Of a DNA stretch of 64,000 bases, positions 1 to 8,508 are shown piece by piece (the first letter of the stretch is position 1; each line of letters opens with the position of its first letter). The DNA lies in contig NZ_SDWJ01000002.1 in the NCBI RefSeq assembly GCF_009769755.1, positions 186,001 to 250,000 of the forward strand, written 5' to 3'. Under the pieces are notes generated by a model that did no database searches, was not told where the DNA came from, and worked only from the letters and a program-made list of their open reading frames with translations. The position numbers and the translations under genes were made by a program. This stretch comes from Sphingorhabdus profundilacus. Lineage in GTDB: Bacteria > Pseudomonadota > Alphaproteobacteria > Sphingomonadales > Sphingomonadaceae.

Positions 1-321
1 ACCGCCTGGTGCCAGAGCTGTACTCGTTCCTGCAGTGATTTGTGGAGTAGCGCTTGAAAAGCCCTGAATATCGGTTTCCCGATAAGACACTTCTGATTCC
101 AGACGGAAACCGCCAAAATCATAGCCCACAATACCACCAAAATCATAACCTGTGTCGGTATCGATCGAGGCGGCATCAGCCACAGCGCCAATGTCCAACG
201 TCAAATCTTCAACAATCATGGCACCGCCATCGACTCCCACATACCACTGGTCATCGCGGGCCAAAGCCGGTGATGCCAGAGCTGTAGAAGCGAGCGCCAA
301 ACCTATGGCTAACTTACGCAT
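1..321 (-). CDS. Outer-membrane beta-barrel (OmpA-like) protein, N-terminal part
   Basis: Reads from ATG at 321 to the left window edge without a stop (107 codons), so the C-terminus is missing. The first 22 or so residues form a signal peptide ending SPALA before RDDQWYVGVDGGA. The following short strands alternating with Gly/Tyr (WYVGVDGG, YDFGGIVGYDFGGFRLE) are typical of the N-terminal barrel strands of OmpA-type porins. An AGGGGAT-like ribosome site precedes the ATG. The protein would sit in the outer membrane. Whether a peptidoglycan-binding OmpA domain follows cannot be seen here. The family call rests on the strand pattern only. Confidence 0.75.
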   Translation of the reverse strand, partial: MRKLAIGLALASTALASPALARDDQWYVGVDGGAMIVEDLTLDIGAVADAASIDTDTGYDFGGIVGYDFGGFRLESEVSYRETDIQGFSSATPQITAGTSTALAPGG

Positions 322-479
322 CAACTATCCCCTTTTCTATCTTAGGAACGGAATTTCGAGAACGCAGGTCTATCGATTTTGTTCCATTGATGCAAGCAAC
401 TATGTCGTTATACTGTTGCCTAAATGTCGCTATTTCGCCAAAAAAGCCCAATTTTGGTCGATAATTTTTACACGATAGT

Positions 480-929
480 TCAACGGGTAACATATCCTAT
501 GGTCCGCAAATGATCCAATAAGGAGATAATCGCACGGCGCGCCTCCACGTCGATGACGGCTCCGCCGGCAGGGTCGACTATGGTCGGCGCGAAAATCCAA
601 TTGCCCCGGGTAAACACAGCATCGCTATTCGGTGCTTTGAGCCGTAAATTCATGCCTTCCGCCGGGCTTATGAAGCGCCAATCATTACCGATCCAGATTG
701 CCAGCTGATCCGATTTTCCTATCCAGTCTCCGGTTGCTGCATCACCAATAAGCCAGCATTGGCCAATATGTTCATCTGCCAGAACTGGCGGACTAGAAAG
801 TCGGGCTTCTGCCACAGAATGAAGTAGCGCATCAATTTTGACCAAAGCTTCATTATGCGTCACTTCTTTCTGTGCTTGGCTGACCGCCAGCAACGGCAGG
901 TCAAAACGGGCAGTTTGCAGCAAAGACAT
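480..929 (-). CDS. DUF2793 protein, last gene of GTA-like cluster
   Basis: A 149-residue protein with the DUF2793 pattern: N-terminal LPLLAVSQAQKEVTHNEAL, then a Trp/Gly-rich beta section (GDWIGKSDQLAIWIGNDW). DUF2793 proteins are often found at the 3' end of GTA and lambdoid tail gene clusters in alphaproteobacteria and are thought to be tail-fibre or surface-attachment accessories. The reaction or ligand is not known. The ATG at 929 is preceded by an AGGAGT ribosome site. It lies 47 bases downstream of the gp15-like gene on the same strand and is probably co-transcribed. No partner gene follows. Confidence 0.8.
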   Translation of the reverse strand: MSLLQTARFDLPLLAVSQAQKEVTHNEALVKIDALLHSVAEARLSSPPVLADEHIGQCWLIGDAATGDWIGKSDQLAIWIGNDWRFISPAEGMNLRLKAPNSDAVFTRGNWIFAPTIVDPAGGAVIDVEARRAIISLLDHLRTIGYVTR

Positions 930-976
930 GGAAAATACTCCTTCCTAAAATGGGTAGTTGAAAAGATCTTCACCCG

Positions 977-3157
977 CTAAGGTAGAAATAATACCAGCGG
1001 TGCGGATTGGGCGAAGCGGCCCAATTGTCGAATTTCTGCCCTGATATGGCCCGCTTCGGCCAGAGCCATCTCTAAACTTTGGCTGCTGCCCAGACTGAAT
1101 TGCGGTGTGTCTACAATCCATTCACCAATCGGACTATCGTCGACAAAAAGCATGACACGATAGTGTTCGCGTTCTTCTGCCATTACCTGATCCACACCGT
1201 CTTTCCAGCCATTGTCGATGCGGGATCGCCGAACCCAGCGGGCCAACAATCCCCCGTCGGCTGTCCATCGCAAAGCACCATGCACTGGTGCAATAGGCGT
1301 AATGGCATGGGCTTTGATACGCGCTGAAGCCTTGGCGGGACTGACATCGCCAAGGCCTAGTGCCTCGACTTGCACGTCATCGCCGGTCCCAAAAGTCCGT
1401 TCGTCAATCAACCGCGCGCTTTCCGGCGAAATCAGCACAAATGGCGCGGAGGCAGGATGCGGCACGATGCTGTCGTCCAGCCCGAAACAGCCGCGTAACA
1501 GTCGGGAAAAGCGGTAGATTCCATGGCCCAGATCTTCACAATTTCCGTAGCGGATGAATTCCCCGGATAGCCAGACAATCGGGGCATCTTCATCCAGGGG
1601 CGATCCGCTGCGATTTGCTATGTCCATGCTGATATTCAACATTTGTACGCGCAAACTTGATCCTTCGTCGATCAGATGCGGTACATGTGGTGGCAAAGGA
1701 TCAATCGTTGTTCCGATGGTTGCCGGTTGCGCCGTGCTGCCAATATCCGTTTGTGCCCCAGCATTGCCCAGCGACAATGCCGCCCTGCGCCAACCTGCAC
1801 TTGTACCAGCCGCGAACACTGCAATGCCCGGCTTTCCAGGATCAGTAAGGCCAGCGGCTGGAAGTTCTACAACAACAATGCGGGTTTCTCCGACCGACAC
1901 ATCAGGAGAGGACACCAATCGTCCGGGCGACGCCGTGCTTTCTATTTGATCAGAGTGTTTGACGGAAGCGCGCGCAGTGATCTGGGTGGACCCAAAGCGC
2001 CGTTCGATCTCGATAATCTGCCAGATACCGCCCGTTTCATCGACAAAATGGTCACCGCAACAAAATTGCGCCCCATTTTCAATGATGTCGCCGCGCCAGA
2101 TATGGCGGCGGCTCTGCATGTCCAATAGTCTGTTTTCGACCAATTGCTTTGCAACGGCGGCATCAAGAACGGCGGGCAATTCAATGCTGCGTTCTATCGC
2201 GGAAAAACGGCCGCGCGCGCTGCGTTGCAGGCTGGTCTGAAAATCCCGCTCTCTGTCGTAATAACGAAGGGTCATAATGTGCGGCAGGCGGCTTGCAGGC
2301 TCGATGGTCTGGCGCGGCTTTTCAAACGCGACGTTATTTTCCGAATGCACAGATATTATCGGATCGGCAGGTACCGGCAAAATGGGTGCATCACTGATGC
2401 ACAGAACACCGCCCCGCACCCGGCACTCCATCGAAAAGCTTTCCTCCAGCAATGCAAGTGGTGCCCGGGCAGTCGAGCCTGCGAGCGCAAATCCGCGCAT
2501 GGTCTGGGCGCTTTCGCCCGTGACGGCGCCGCCGGTTGCCACGTGAAATATTTCCGCAACGGGCACATCGCTGTCCCTTTCGAACAATTCGAAAGTGAGC
2601 GAGGGGATGCGATTGCCAAAGTCGGCGAGCTGCAAATCTTCGAATAACGCATATGCAATGCCGCGATGAGCCGGGCAATTTTCCGGGCCTTCGGCGGATG
2701 CCATTAACGGATCGGGAGCCTGGTCTTCATGCCCTGTATAAATCCTCAACTGCGTCTCGACCTTCAAATCGCCGGCGGCACCGCGCAACAAATTACCATC
2801 CGCCCAGATGCGGCCCACCCGCACTATGGGCCGACTGGACAAGGCGACGGCCATGCTGACCGAATAGGTAAAATTGACCGTAGAAGGCCGCCCTTTACCC
2901 CCTCCGCTTTTGGCCCGACGTTCGACCAGATCGGTTGCCCAGATGACCGTTCCGGCCACCCGCATGGTTCCGAAATGCGCGGGCAGTTGGCTGCCATAGC
3001 TGGAAATCTGGACGTCAAGCTCTTTCAGCCGCGCGCCCTCGCGCGATTTCGGCGCAAACAGTGCATTGTCAATCCGCTGGCCGAGCGCGGCACCGATGGC
3101 GCCGCCGATGGGCCCCCCAATCGCTGAACCCACGACGGTTAAAACAAGGGTTGCCAT
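977..3157 (-). CDS. GTA gp15-like tail tip / host specificity protein (no TIM barrel)
   Basis: A 726-residue homologue of RcGTA gp15, the large tail-tip protein. The start (MATLVLTVVGSAIGGPIGG) has the glycine-rich hydrophobic segment of the family, followed by the conserved region with VAGTVIWATDLVE and SGGGKGRP (residues 60-95). The C-terminal third resembles the Rcc01698 C-terminal domain (VQVEALGLGD, then the region around GALRWTADGGLLARWVRRSR). RcGTA gp15 is roughly 1300 residues and carries a TIM-barrel domain in its middle. Here that segment is absent, and a TIM-barrel-like region is instead fused to gp12. An AGGAGAATGAA ribosome site precedes the ATG. It starts 1 base after the gp14 stop. 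Confidence 0.88.
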   Translation of the reverse strand: MATLVLTVVGSAIGGPIGGAIGAALGQRIDNALFAPKSREGARLKELDVQISSYGSQLPAHFGTMRVAGTVIWATDLVERRAKSGGGKGRPSTVNFTYSVSMAVALSSRPIVRVGRIWADGNLLRGAAGDLKVETQLRIYTGHEDQAPDPLMASAEGPENCPAHRGIAYALFEDLQLADFGNRIPSLTFELFERDSDVPVAEIFHVATGGAVTGESAQTMRGFALAGSTARAPLALLEESFSMECRVRGGVLCISDAPILPVPADPIISVHSENNVAFEKPRQTIEPASRLPHIMTLRYYDRERDFQTSLQRSARGRFSAIERSIELPAVLDAAVAKQLVENRLLDMQSRRHIWRGDIIENGAQFCCGDHFVDETGGIWQIIEIERRFGSTQITARASVKHSDQIESTASPGRLVSSPDVSVGETRIVVVELPAAGLTDPGKPGIAVFAAGTSAGWRRAALSLGNAGAQTDIGSTAQPATIGTTIDPLPPHVPHLIDEGSSLRVQMLNISMDIANRSGSPLDEDAPIVWLSGEFIRYGNCEDLGHGIYRFSRLLRGCFGLDDSIVPHPASAPFVLISPESARLIDERTFGTGDDVQVEALGLGDVSPAKASARIKAHAITPIAPVHGALRWTADGGLLARWVRRSRIDNGWKDGVDQVMAEEREHYRVMLFVDDSPIGEWIVDTPQFSLGSSQSLEMALAEAGHIRAEIRQLGRFAQSAPLVLFLP

Positions 3158-3158
3158 T

Positions 3159-3572
3159 TCATTCTCCTAAGACGCGCCAACGGCCGACCAGGGGCCAGGG
3201 CAATGGTAAAGGGGTCAGCACGACCCGCCGCAAACCGGCATGGGCATGGACAACGCCGCAATCGGTCAAAATCGCCATATGTAGCTGACGCGGGGCGGTT
3301 TGGCATAAAAGCAGGTCGCCCGATTCCATGCTTTCCCGCCCTAGATTTTGAAAAAGAGCGCGATCAAAAAAAGCTGAAATGCGGTCCAGATATTCACCAC
3401 GAAGGGTATAATCGCGTGGAACCTCATCCGGCATGATATGACCTGCCAGAGCCAGCGCAACAACGCCAATGCAATCCAGCCCCGCAAGCGGGCATCTTCC
3501 GCCAAGCTTATAAGGTACCCCGACAAGATCGAGCGCCCTTTGTGCAATTTCCCGCCGCACATCAATTGGCAC
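3159..3572 (-). CDS. GTA gp14-like NlpC/P60 cell-wall peptidase
   Basis: A 137-residue NlpC/P60-fold protein. The catalytic Cys is in GLDCIGVV (about residue 34), and His residues follow in QLHMAIL and VVHAHAG (about 97 and 108-110). This matches the Cys-His(-polar) layout of the family and the size of RcGTA gp14. In RcGTA the protein is a tail-tip peptidase thought to open the recipient's peptidoglycan during DNA delivery. Its start overlaps the gp13 end by 11 bases, so translation is probably coupled. All expected catalytic positions look intact. Confidence 0.88.
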   Translation of the reverse strand: MPIDVRREIAQRALDLVGVPYKLGGRCPLAGLDCIGVVALALAGHIMPDEVPRDYTLRGEYLDRISAFFDRALFQNLGRESMESGDLLLCQTAPRQLHMAILTDCGVVHAHAGLRRVVLTPLPLPWPLVGRWRVLGE

Positions 3573-4383
3573 CGGGATAACGGGTCAAAAGATCATTCCC
3601 TGGCAAATAGGGCTCACCGCGAAAATTGACCGCATTGCCAAATCGCACAGCGCAGGTTGCGATCTGTTTATCGCAACCTTCGAAAATCTCCACCCTGGTC
3701 CCCGGCGCGATTCCGCCCATCTGTGATCGGGGCAGCTCCACATAGTCCGCGCCGCTCCCGATGATATCGAACGACCGTCCGCAATTATCACCGCCAAGCA
3801 CACGCAGTTGGCCATAGGCAAATATATTTTCGGCAAATGGCACTGCAGTCTCGACCATGAGGCGTTGTTCCTCTGTTCGGACCAAATGGCATTTATGTAG
3901 ATACTTCTGTCGGTTCAAACCGCAGGCGGCGTCGCAAAAACCGGCGCGGCATGAAGGTGAAGTTTGGGGCGCCACCGCCCGGTCAAATACCGTTTTCAAA
4001 CCCAGAAATTCGGCCTCAAATGCGTCGGTTGAATAGGATATGGAACCTAGCTCTCCACAGGCAAGCAAACGCCGTTCCGCCGCTAGATCCTGCCAATCAA
4101 AGAGGAAAATTTCCAGATAGGCCCCATCCCAGCGGCCCGCTGCCAAGTCTTCGGCCCGTATGGCATCAGATGTCAGTGCGCCATGCACATCCAGCCCGTC
4201 ATTTTCGAGACCGAGGCTTTCGACCACAGTCGTCGGTTTCAAACCCGGACTGGCCTGCAGCAGCACCCCGTCATGCACCACATTCTGATCATGGGACGTA
4301 AAACCGAGCGTCACGCCGTCACTGCGCTCCAGACGCCACCCATAAACGAGCGAGGTAACGCCTGCATCAAATGGGTCCGCCAT
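3562..4383 (-). CDS. GTA gp13-like tail hub protein (DUF2163 / phage BR0599)
   Basis: A 273-residue protein of the DUF2163/BR0599 family, the size expected for RcGTA gp13. The N-terminal half (YGWRLERSDGVTLGFTSHDQ) is typical of DUF2163. The C-terminal half has a cysteine cluster, CRAGFCDAACGLNR (about residues 142-156), that in this family belongs to an iron- or metal-coordinating insertion, with another Cys further on (GDNCGRSFD, CDKQIATC). It is a tail hub component linking distal tail protein gp12 to gp15. The ATG overlaps the gp12 stop (ATGA type), pointing to coupled translation. Confidence 0.87.
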   Translation of the reverse strand: MADPFDAGVTSLVYGWRLERSDGVTLGFTSHDQNVVHDGVLLQASPGLKPTTVVESLGLENDGLDVHGALTSDAIRAEDLAAGRWDGAYLEIFLFDWQDLAAERRLLACGELGSISYSTDAFEAEFLGLKTVFDRAVAPQTSPSCRAGFCDAACGLNRQKYLHKCHLVRTEEQRLMVETAVPFAENIFAYGQLRVLGGDNCGRSFDIIGSGADYVELPRSQMGGIAPGTRVEIFEGCDKQIATCAVRFGNAVNFRGEPYLPGNDLLTRYPGAN

Positions 4384-6707
4384 CAGAATGTTTCCTTCAA
4401 CTCAACAAGCGGTACTGACGGCATATCGCCCGCACCAAAGGTCGCACAGGCCACTTCAAGCCGGTCTTCGGCAAAGCGCACCGGCACATCGAAAAGATAT
4501 CCGGCGGTGATTTGGACGCCGCTGGCCGGAGCGGTGGCAAATTCAACGACGCCAAGGCCCGTCAATATCCAATCATCGGCGCGCTCCCCATTCAGCGCGA
4601 CCAGAATACTGCCCACGCGTGGGCGTGTAATCCGGCGGATTTGTGCCGCGTCGCCATAATGCTTCACCAAAGGAAAGGCGGTGCGAACGCCGTCGCCGAC
4701 CCCCAATATCTGGTCCATCATCATGGGCTCACCCGTCATGGCGTGGGAGCTGAAATCAAAGGGATCGCCAAAGCGGAAACCAATAGCGGCACCGCGCCGC
4801 GCCCGGAAAAAGGCAAGAAGCCGGGACAGTTCCGCCTCAGAACGGACGCCGGGGCCAACATCATAGCTGAGCCGGGCATCGGACCAGCTGCTGTTGCGCT
4901 GCTCATGCCCTGACAGGGTCGTGACAATGTTGGTTGAAAACTCGGCAGTCGCCATCGCCGCGCGGCCGATTTCGAGTGGAAAGGGAATGTCATCAAAGGA
5001 CTGCATGGCCTCTGTCTCCTGCGCTAAATCAAAAATGGTAAAGCCATCGCGGGCCACCTGCGGAAGCGCCCAGATGAAGCTGTGCGCGGTACCCCTTGCC
5101 TCTGCCTGCGCCGCGGCTTGCGCGATGGAGCGCCATTGCTGCTTGTCCTCCGGATAGAGCACAAAGCCTGCAAAATACTGCTGCTCAGCGACCGGATAGC
5201 CCAGCCGTTCGGCCATCAAGGGAACTGCCCTGCCGGTCGATCCATGATCGCCCCGGATAACCCAATCATAATCCTCAAGCTGAAGCACATCGAATGCAGG
5301 TGCCGCCCAACCCAGCGGAACATTGGCCCGCTTGGCCTCCGGAGAGAGGGGGTCGAGAACAGTCGGCAAATAGACCAGCAGCAGCGTTTCAGCCCCCGCC
5401 GGTCCTGCTGCGTCCTTGGCCGCGTCGCACAAGGCCGCCGTCGACGCGGCCAGTAATTCCCCCGCCCGGTCGAGCAGGGCATTTTGCGCCCCTGTTTTCG
5501 CACCCTTAATCTGTGGTATCGGGACCAGTTGGTCACCAAAAGCAGCCTTGGCGGCATCGTCATAAAGGCTGATGCGGCCATCGGGCATGATCCACCACCA
5601 AGGCTCGCCAATCTGGAACTTGACCGGCAAGCCCGCCTCGATCTGGATCGTGACAAAGGCCCTCGCGACGATCTGAAGATAGCCCATCGCGCCGCTATGA
5701 GCGGGTGAGAGCAAGGTGGACGGCGGGACCCAGCCGGTGAGCGCCGGGTCGCCATTTTCCGCGCGCTGTTTCCAGTCGTTCCAGCAATGGGCGTCCAGCA
5801 GTTCATAGCTGAGCGAGAAAATCAGGTCGAAGCCCATCGCCTTCGCCCGTTCTGCAAAGTCACGATGCCATGCCGCGCAAGGGCTATTCAGCACCCCGCC
5901 TGCAAGGCTGACATAATGTGCACTGTCCACGGGCTCGAGCCGGAAATAATGGCTCATCCCGACATAATGATTGATCACATCGCGATAGCCGAGCGCATGG
6001 ATCTGGCGCAGCAGGCGTTCGGGTGTCTGGTTATAGCCATCATCATAGCCGGTCGCCATTTTGAACCGGTGCTCGGGCAGCAGAACATCGCCCGTATCAA
6101 GCATAACGCCCGCCCCGTCGCAGCTTATTCCGCTCAGTTCGACCCAACCCTCGGCCGGGGTCGCAAGATTGCCCGCTCCCCCCGTATAAGTGGGCGGGAC
6201 AAGCGACAGAAACATCTGGTCGATATCGCCCGCATAAACGGGGTCCGCCTCCCCCGGCAGCAGGAAGCCGCCGTCAAGATCGCTGAACTTCAGGGTGATT
6301 TCGGCATCTTCAGGCGCGCCGCTGGCATAGTTCCACAGCCGCACATACCAGCTTCTCGGCTGGCCCGCGGCATCGCGCCCCGAAAGGGTCAGCGTCGGAC
6401 CGTTGACCGCATCGAGCGGCATCAACCCATGCGAACGCCAGCGAAAGCGGAGCGTCAGCCGCCGATAATCGCGGTTCGTTTCATAGGCGAGCAAGGGGTG
6501 GTCCCACCGGTCTTCGCTTTCCCAGATCAGGCCTGCCAGATCGTCATTTTTGTAAAAGACCGCATCGGCGCGCAGGGAATCCGGCCCAGTGGACACCACC
6601 GATGCCATCATCGGACGGGGGAAATTGACCGTCCAGAAACGCGGGTCGAAGCGCATCATCGGGCTGGCCGTTTGCCGCCGCCTTTTGTCACATAACCAGA
6701 AGGACAT
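4383..6707 (-). CDS. GTA gp12-like distal tail protein with N-terminal glycosidase-like TIM-barrel
   Basis: A 774-residue protein made of two parts. Residues about 570-774 (AEFSTNIVTTLSGHEQRNSSW, then RRGAAIGFRFGDPFDF) are the DUF2460/TIGR02217 family, the whole of RcGTA gp12 (about 210 residues). Residues 1-570 are extra: a beta-rich N-terminus (RLTLRFRWRSHG, WYVRLWNYASG) followed by an alpha/beta region with GYDDGYNQTPERLL, IFSLSYELLDAHCWNDW, FQIGEPWWW and VLQLEDYDWV. This looks like a (beta/alpha)8 glycoside-hydrolase-type barrel, with acidic residues in GEPWWW and LEDYDW as possible active-site positions. It may bind or cut surface polysaccharide at the tail tip; that is inference. GGAGTG ribosome site before the ATG. 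Confidence 0.82.
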   Translation of the reverse strand: MSFWLCDKRRRQTASPMMRFDPRFWTVNFPRPMMASVVSTGPDSLRADAVFYKNDDLAGLIWESEDRWDHPLLAYETNRDYRRLTLRFRWRSHGLMPLDAVNGPTLTLSGRDAAGQPRSWYVRLWNYASGAPEDAEITLKFSDLDGGFLLPGEADPVYAGDIDQMFLSLVPPTYTGGAGNLATPAEGWVELSGISCDGAGVMLDTGDVLLPEHRFKMATGYDDGYNQTPERLLRQIHALGYRDVINHYVGMSHYFRLEPVDSAHYVSLAGGVLNSPCAAWHRDFAERAKAMGFDLIFSLSYELLDAHCWNDWKQRAENGDPALTGWVPPSTLLSPAHSGAMGYLQIVARAFVTIQIEAGLPVKFQIGEPWWWIMPDGRISLYDDAAKAAFGDQLVPIPQIKGAKTGAQNALLDRAGELLAASTAALCDAAKDAAGPAGAETLLLVYLPTVLDPLSPEAKRANVPLGWAAPAFDVLQLEDYDWVIRGDHGSTGRAVPLMAERLGYPVAEQQYFAGFVLYPEDKQQWRSIAQAAAQAEARGTAHSFIWALPQVARDGFTIFDLAQETEAMQSFDDIPFPLEIGRAAMATAEFSTNIVTTLSGHEQRNSSWSDARLSYDVGPGVRSEAELSRLLAFFRARRGAAIGFRFGDPFDFSSHAMTGEPMMMDQILGVGDGVRTAFPLVKHYGDAAQIRRITRPRVGSILVALNGERADDWILTGLGVVEFATAPASGVQITAGYLFDVPVRFAEDRLEVACATFGAGDMPSVPLVELKETF

Positions 6708-6710
6708 CGT

Positions 6711-7289
6711 TCACTCCCGTGCCAAAGCCTGCCGCAGCGCCCGGGCGACATGGCGGCTTGACCGCTGCAACGCCTCTGGCGCGCTGCCGCGTCCGTTGTC
6801 GGACACATGGATGGTCAGGTTCAATTGGGTCGATACCGGGGTCGTGCCGCCGGTTTCGATCCGCCCGCTGCTGGTAGGTACAAACAGTTCGGGACCGCGC
6901 TCACCCACGCGATAAGCACGTCCGGGTGATACAGGGCCGCCCGTGGCCCTGCCCGGTGCCCCTAGCACGCCACCAAGGACCGACCCCAGAGAGGCAAGTA
7001 GCCCGCCGGCACCGCCCTGCCCGCCACCGCCCAGACTATCGAGGCCAGAGCGTATCGCCGCGGTGGCGATTTCGGACAGCACCGAAAGAGCAACCCGGCG
7101 TAAATCTTCAAAGCCGAATTTACCGCGTTGAATGGCACCCATTAAGCCGCGTTCTAGCGCAGCACCGGCGCGTTCCAGACCATCTGCAAATGGGCCGTCC
7201 AATTCAGCGCGCATTGTCGCAATGTCAGAAGCAAAGCTGCGCGTGTCGGCGCGGACCGCAACCACCAGTCGTTCAATTTCTTCATCCAT
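6711..7289 (-). CDS. GTA gp11-like short tail tape measure protein
   Basis: A 192-residue protein similar to the short tape measure protein of RcGTA. The N-terminus (RLVVAVRADTRSFASDIATM) is helical and the centre is glycine-rich (GGGGQGGAGGLLASLGSVLGG). The C-terminal part has the GTA signature GRAYRVGERGPELFVP followed by STQLNLTIHV. The short length agrees with the short tail of GTA particles. The start overlaps the end of the tail chaperone gene by 8 bases. It is expected inside the tail tube. Confidence 0.85.
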   Translation of the reverse strand: MDEEIERLVVAVRADTRSFASDIATMRAELDGPFADGLERAGAALERGLMGAIQRGKFGFEDLRRVALSVLSEIATAAIRSGLDSLGGGGQGGAGGLLASLGSVLGGVLGAPGRATGGPVSPGRAYRVGERGPELFVPTSSGRIETGGTTPVSTQLNLTIHVSDNGRGSAPEALQRSSRHVARALRQALARE

Positions 7290-7473
7290 CGGGAAATAAC
7301 TCCATCAATGTGTGCAGCGCCGCGCTGTCGGGCGGGGTTTCTGTGAAAGCGGCGCCGACGCTGAAAATGCTGGCCAGTTCGCCAGGCGTCGCGTCCCAGA
7401 AATCATGGGGTCGCCACCCCAAAATCCAGACGCACTGCGCGAATATCTGCAAGGCATTATGGGAAAAGCTCAT
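7282..7473 (-). CDS. GTA gp10.1-like tail assembly chaperone (DUF2376 type)
   Basis: A 63-residue protein with the pattern of the small DUF2376/phage tail assembly chaperone family: Trp-rich start (CVWILGWRPHDFWDATPGELA) and a short helical tail. In GTAs it lies directly between gp10 and the tape measure gene, as here. Its start overlaps the gp10 stop (ATGA) and its end overlaps the tape-measure start, so these three genes form a tightly coupled set. Confidence 0.82.
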   Translation of the reverse strand: MSFSHNALQIFAQCVWILGWRPHDFWDATPGELASIFSVGAAFTETPPDSAALHTLMELFPDG

Positions 7474-7784
7474 CTTGCACCCAAAATCTGCACCAATATG
7501 GATTTCAGGGCAGGGGTCGCCGCCGAAAGTCCGGCTGCAACCACTTCCTCGGCAAAGGCTGCCCTCGAAATATCCGGCGGGGCGTCATGACGGCAGTGCC
7601 AGAACAGCGCCACCATTTCGGACAGTTTCAACTGTCCTTCGGCGGCACGTTCGACCAACGCGAAAAGTGAGCCCAATTCAGCTTCGGCGGCGACCAATGC
7701 TGCAAAACTGGGGCGCAGCATGATTGCAGCATTTTCCGTCTGTAGAACCGCCTCGCCGCGCGCGGGATTCAGATGCGCGGTCAT
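7470..7784 (-). CDS. GTA gp10-like tail assembly chaperone
   Basis: A 104-residue protein with the start NPARGEAVLQTENAAIMLRP and the following LVAAEAELGSLFALVERA, the hallmark of the GTA gp10 / phage tail assembly chaperone family (the region resembles the SPP1 and lambda G chaperone role). It is thought to bind the tape measure before tail tube polymerisation. The ATG overlaps the major tail protein stop by 4 bases. Length fits the family. Confidence 0.85.
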   Translation of the reverse strand: MTAHLNPARGEAVLQTENAAIMLRPSFAALVAAEAELGSLFALVERAAEGQLKLSEMVALFWHCRHDAPPDISRAAFAEEVVAAGLSAATPALKSILVQILGAR

Positions 7785-8188
7785 AACGACACCACTGGGC
7801 CAGAGCTTTCCAGCGCCAAGGTGTAAGATCGCTCACCATTGAAATCACCGGCATAATCGAGGCGCGCTACAAGGAATTTTCCGCGCAGCCGCTCGCCGCT
7901 TTCAAAGCTGAGTTCATAGTCGTCGAGCAGGCCTGACAACGCATTGTTCTTTATCCTTATTTCGGCCGCAGAGCCGGTAAATACACCAGCGCCTGACACG
8001 GAAACCGAACGTATACCGGCACCCGACAACAACTCGCGCCATGCGCCAGATCCCTTATTGGTAATCACAATAGCATCACCATTGATCGACAATTGGGTCG
8101 TTCGTAATCCGGCGACTGTGGTGAAAACGGGCGTCGCGGCACCGTCCCCTATCTTTAACAGGAAGGCGCTTCCTTTTTCGGCTGGCAT
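7781..8188 (-). CDS. GTA gp9-like major tail protein
   Basis: A 135-residue major tail (tube) protein, starting MPAEKGSAFLLKIGDG. The start at 8188 was chosen because an ideal AAGGAGAA ribosome site precedes it; an upstream in-frame ATG lacks one. Family features are the segment GLRTTQLSINGDAIVITNKG and the closing FNGERSYTLALESSGPV typical of TP901-1/RcGTA major tail proteins. Its stop overlaps the gp10 start. It would form the tail tube around the tape measure. Confidence 0.87.
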   Translation of the reverse strand: MPAEKGSAFLLKIGDGAATPVFTTVAGLRTTQLSINGDAIVITNKGSGAWRELLSGAGIRSVSVSGAGVFTGSAAEIRIKNNALSGLLDDYELSFESGERLRGKFLVARLDYAGDFNGERSYTLALESSGPVVSL

Positions 8189-8235
8189 GGTTATGTTCTC
8201 CTTCATTAGACGACTCACCGGGAGAGGAGATCGCC

Positions 8236-8469
8236 TTGTTGACAATGATATTGGCCGCAACGACGGTCGTTGCAGCACCGCAGCAAAAGGCGGACGCTCC
8301 GCCCTGTCCTTCGGGGATTATTCTTGTGTCGAAATCGGCCGCACCGGAACGCGACACGCGGATGGAACCGCAATTGCCGCGCGCGCATGCAGATCCGAAA
8401 GGCCCGGCAGTGCTATTGCCCGCATGCAAGGTCGAAGAGCGGAAGAAAAAGGACTTCCCCCTGGCGTGA
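8236..8469 (+). CDS. Small putative secreted protein on the opposite strand inside the GTA cluster
   Basis: A 77-codon frame starting TTG at 8236 with a strong GGAGAGGAG site 6 bases upstream (8221-8229). The protein begins with a short hydrophobic stretch (LTMILAATTVVAA), like a signal peptide, then a Pro/Lys/Arg-rich body with two cysteines (APPCPSG, LLPACK). Codon choice (many GCN, CCG, GAA and CGC codons with GC at third positions) resembles nearby genes. It lies between gp9 and gp8 but runs against them, converging on gp8. No family is recognised. It could be a cargo or accessory gene, or a chance frame. Confidence 0.5.
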   Translation: MLTMILAATTVVAAPQQKADAPPCPSGIILVSKSAAPERDTRMEPQLPRAHADPKGPAVLLPACKVEERKKKDFPLA

Positions 8470-8508
8470 CAGCCGGGGTCAGGACGACCCTATGGATGCG
8501 TTCCCGGC

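Noticed and set aside
5787-6695. A plus-strand open frame opposite gp12
   Set aside because: Antisense to a gene with clear DUF2460 domain; composition unlike proteins of this organism.
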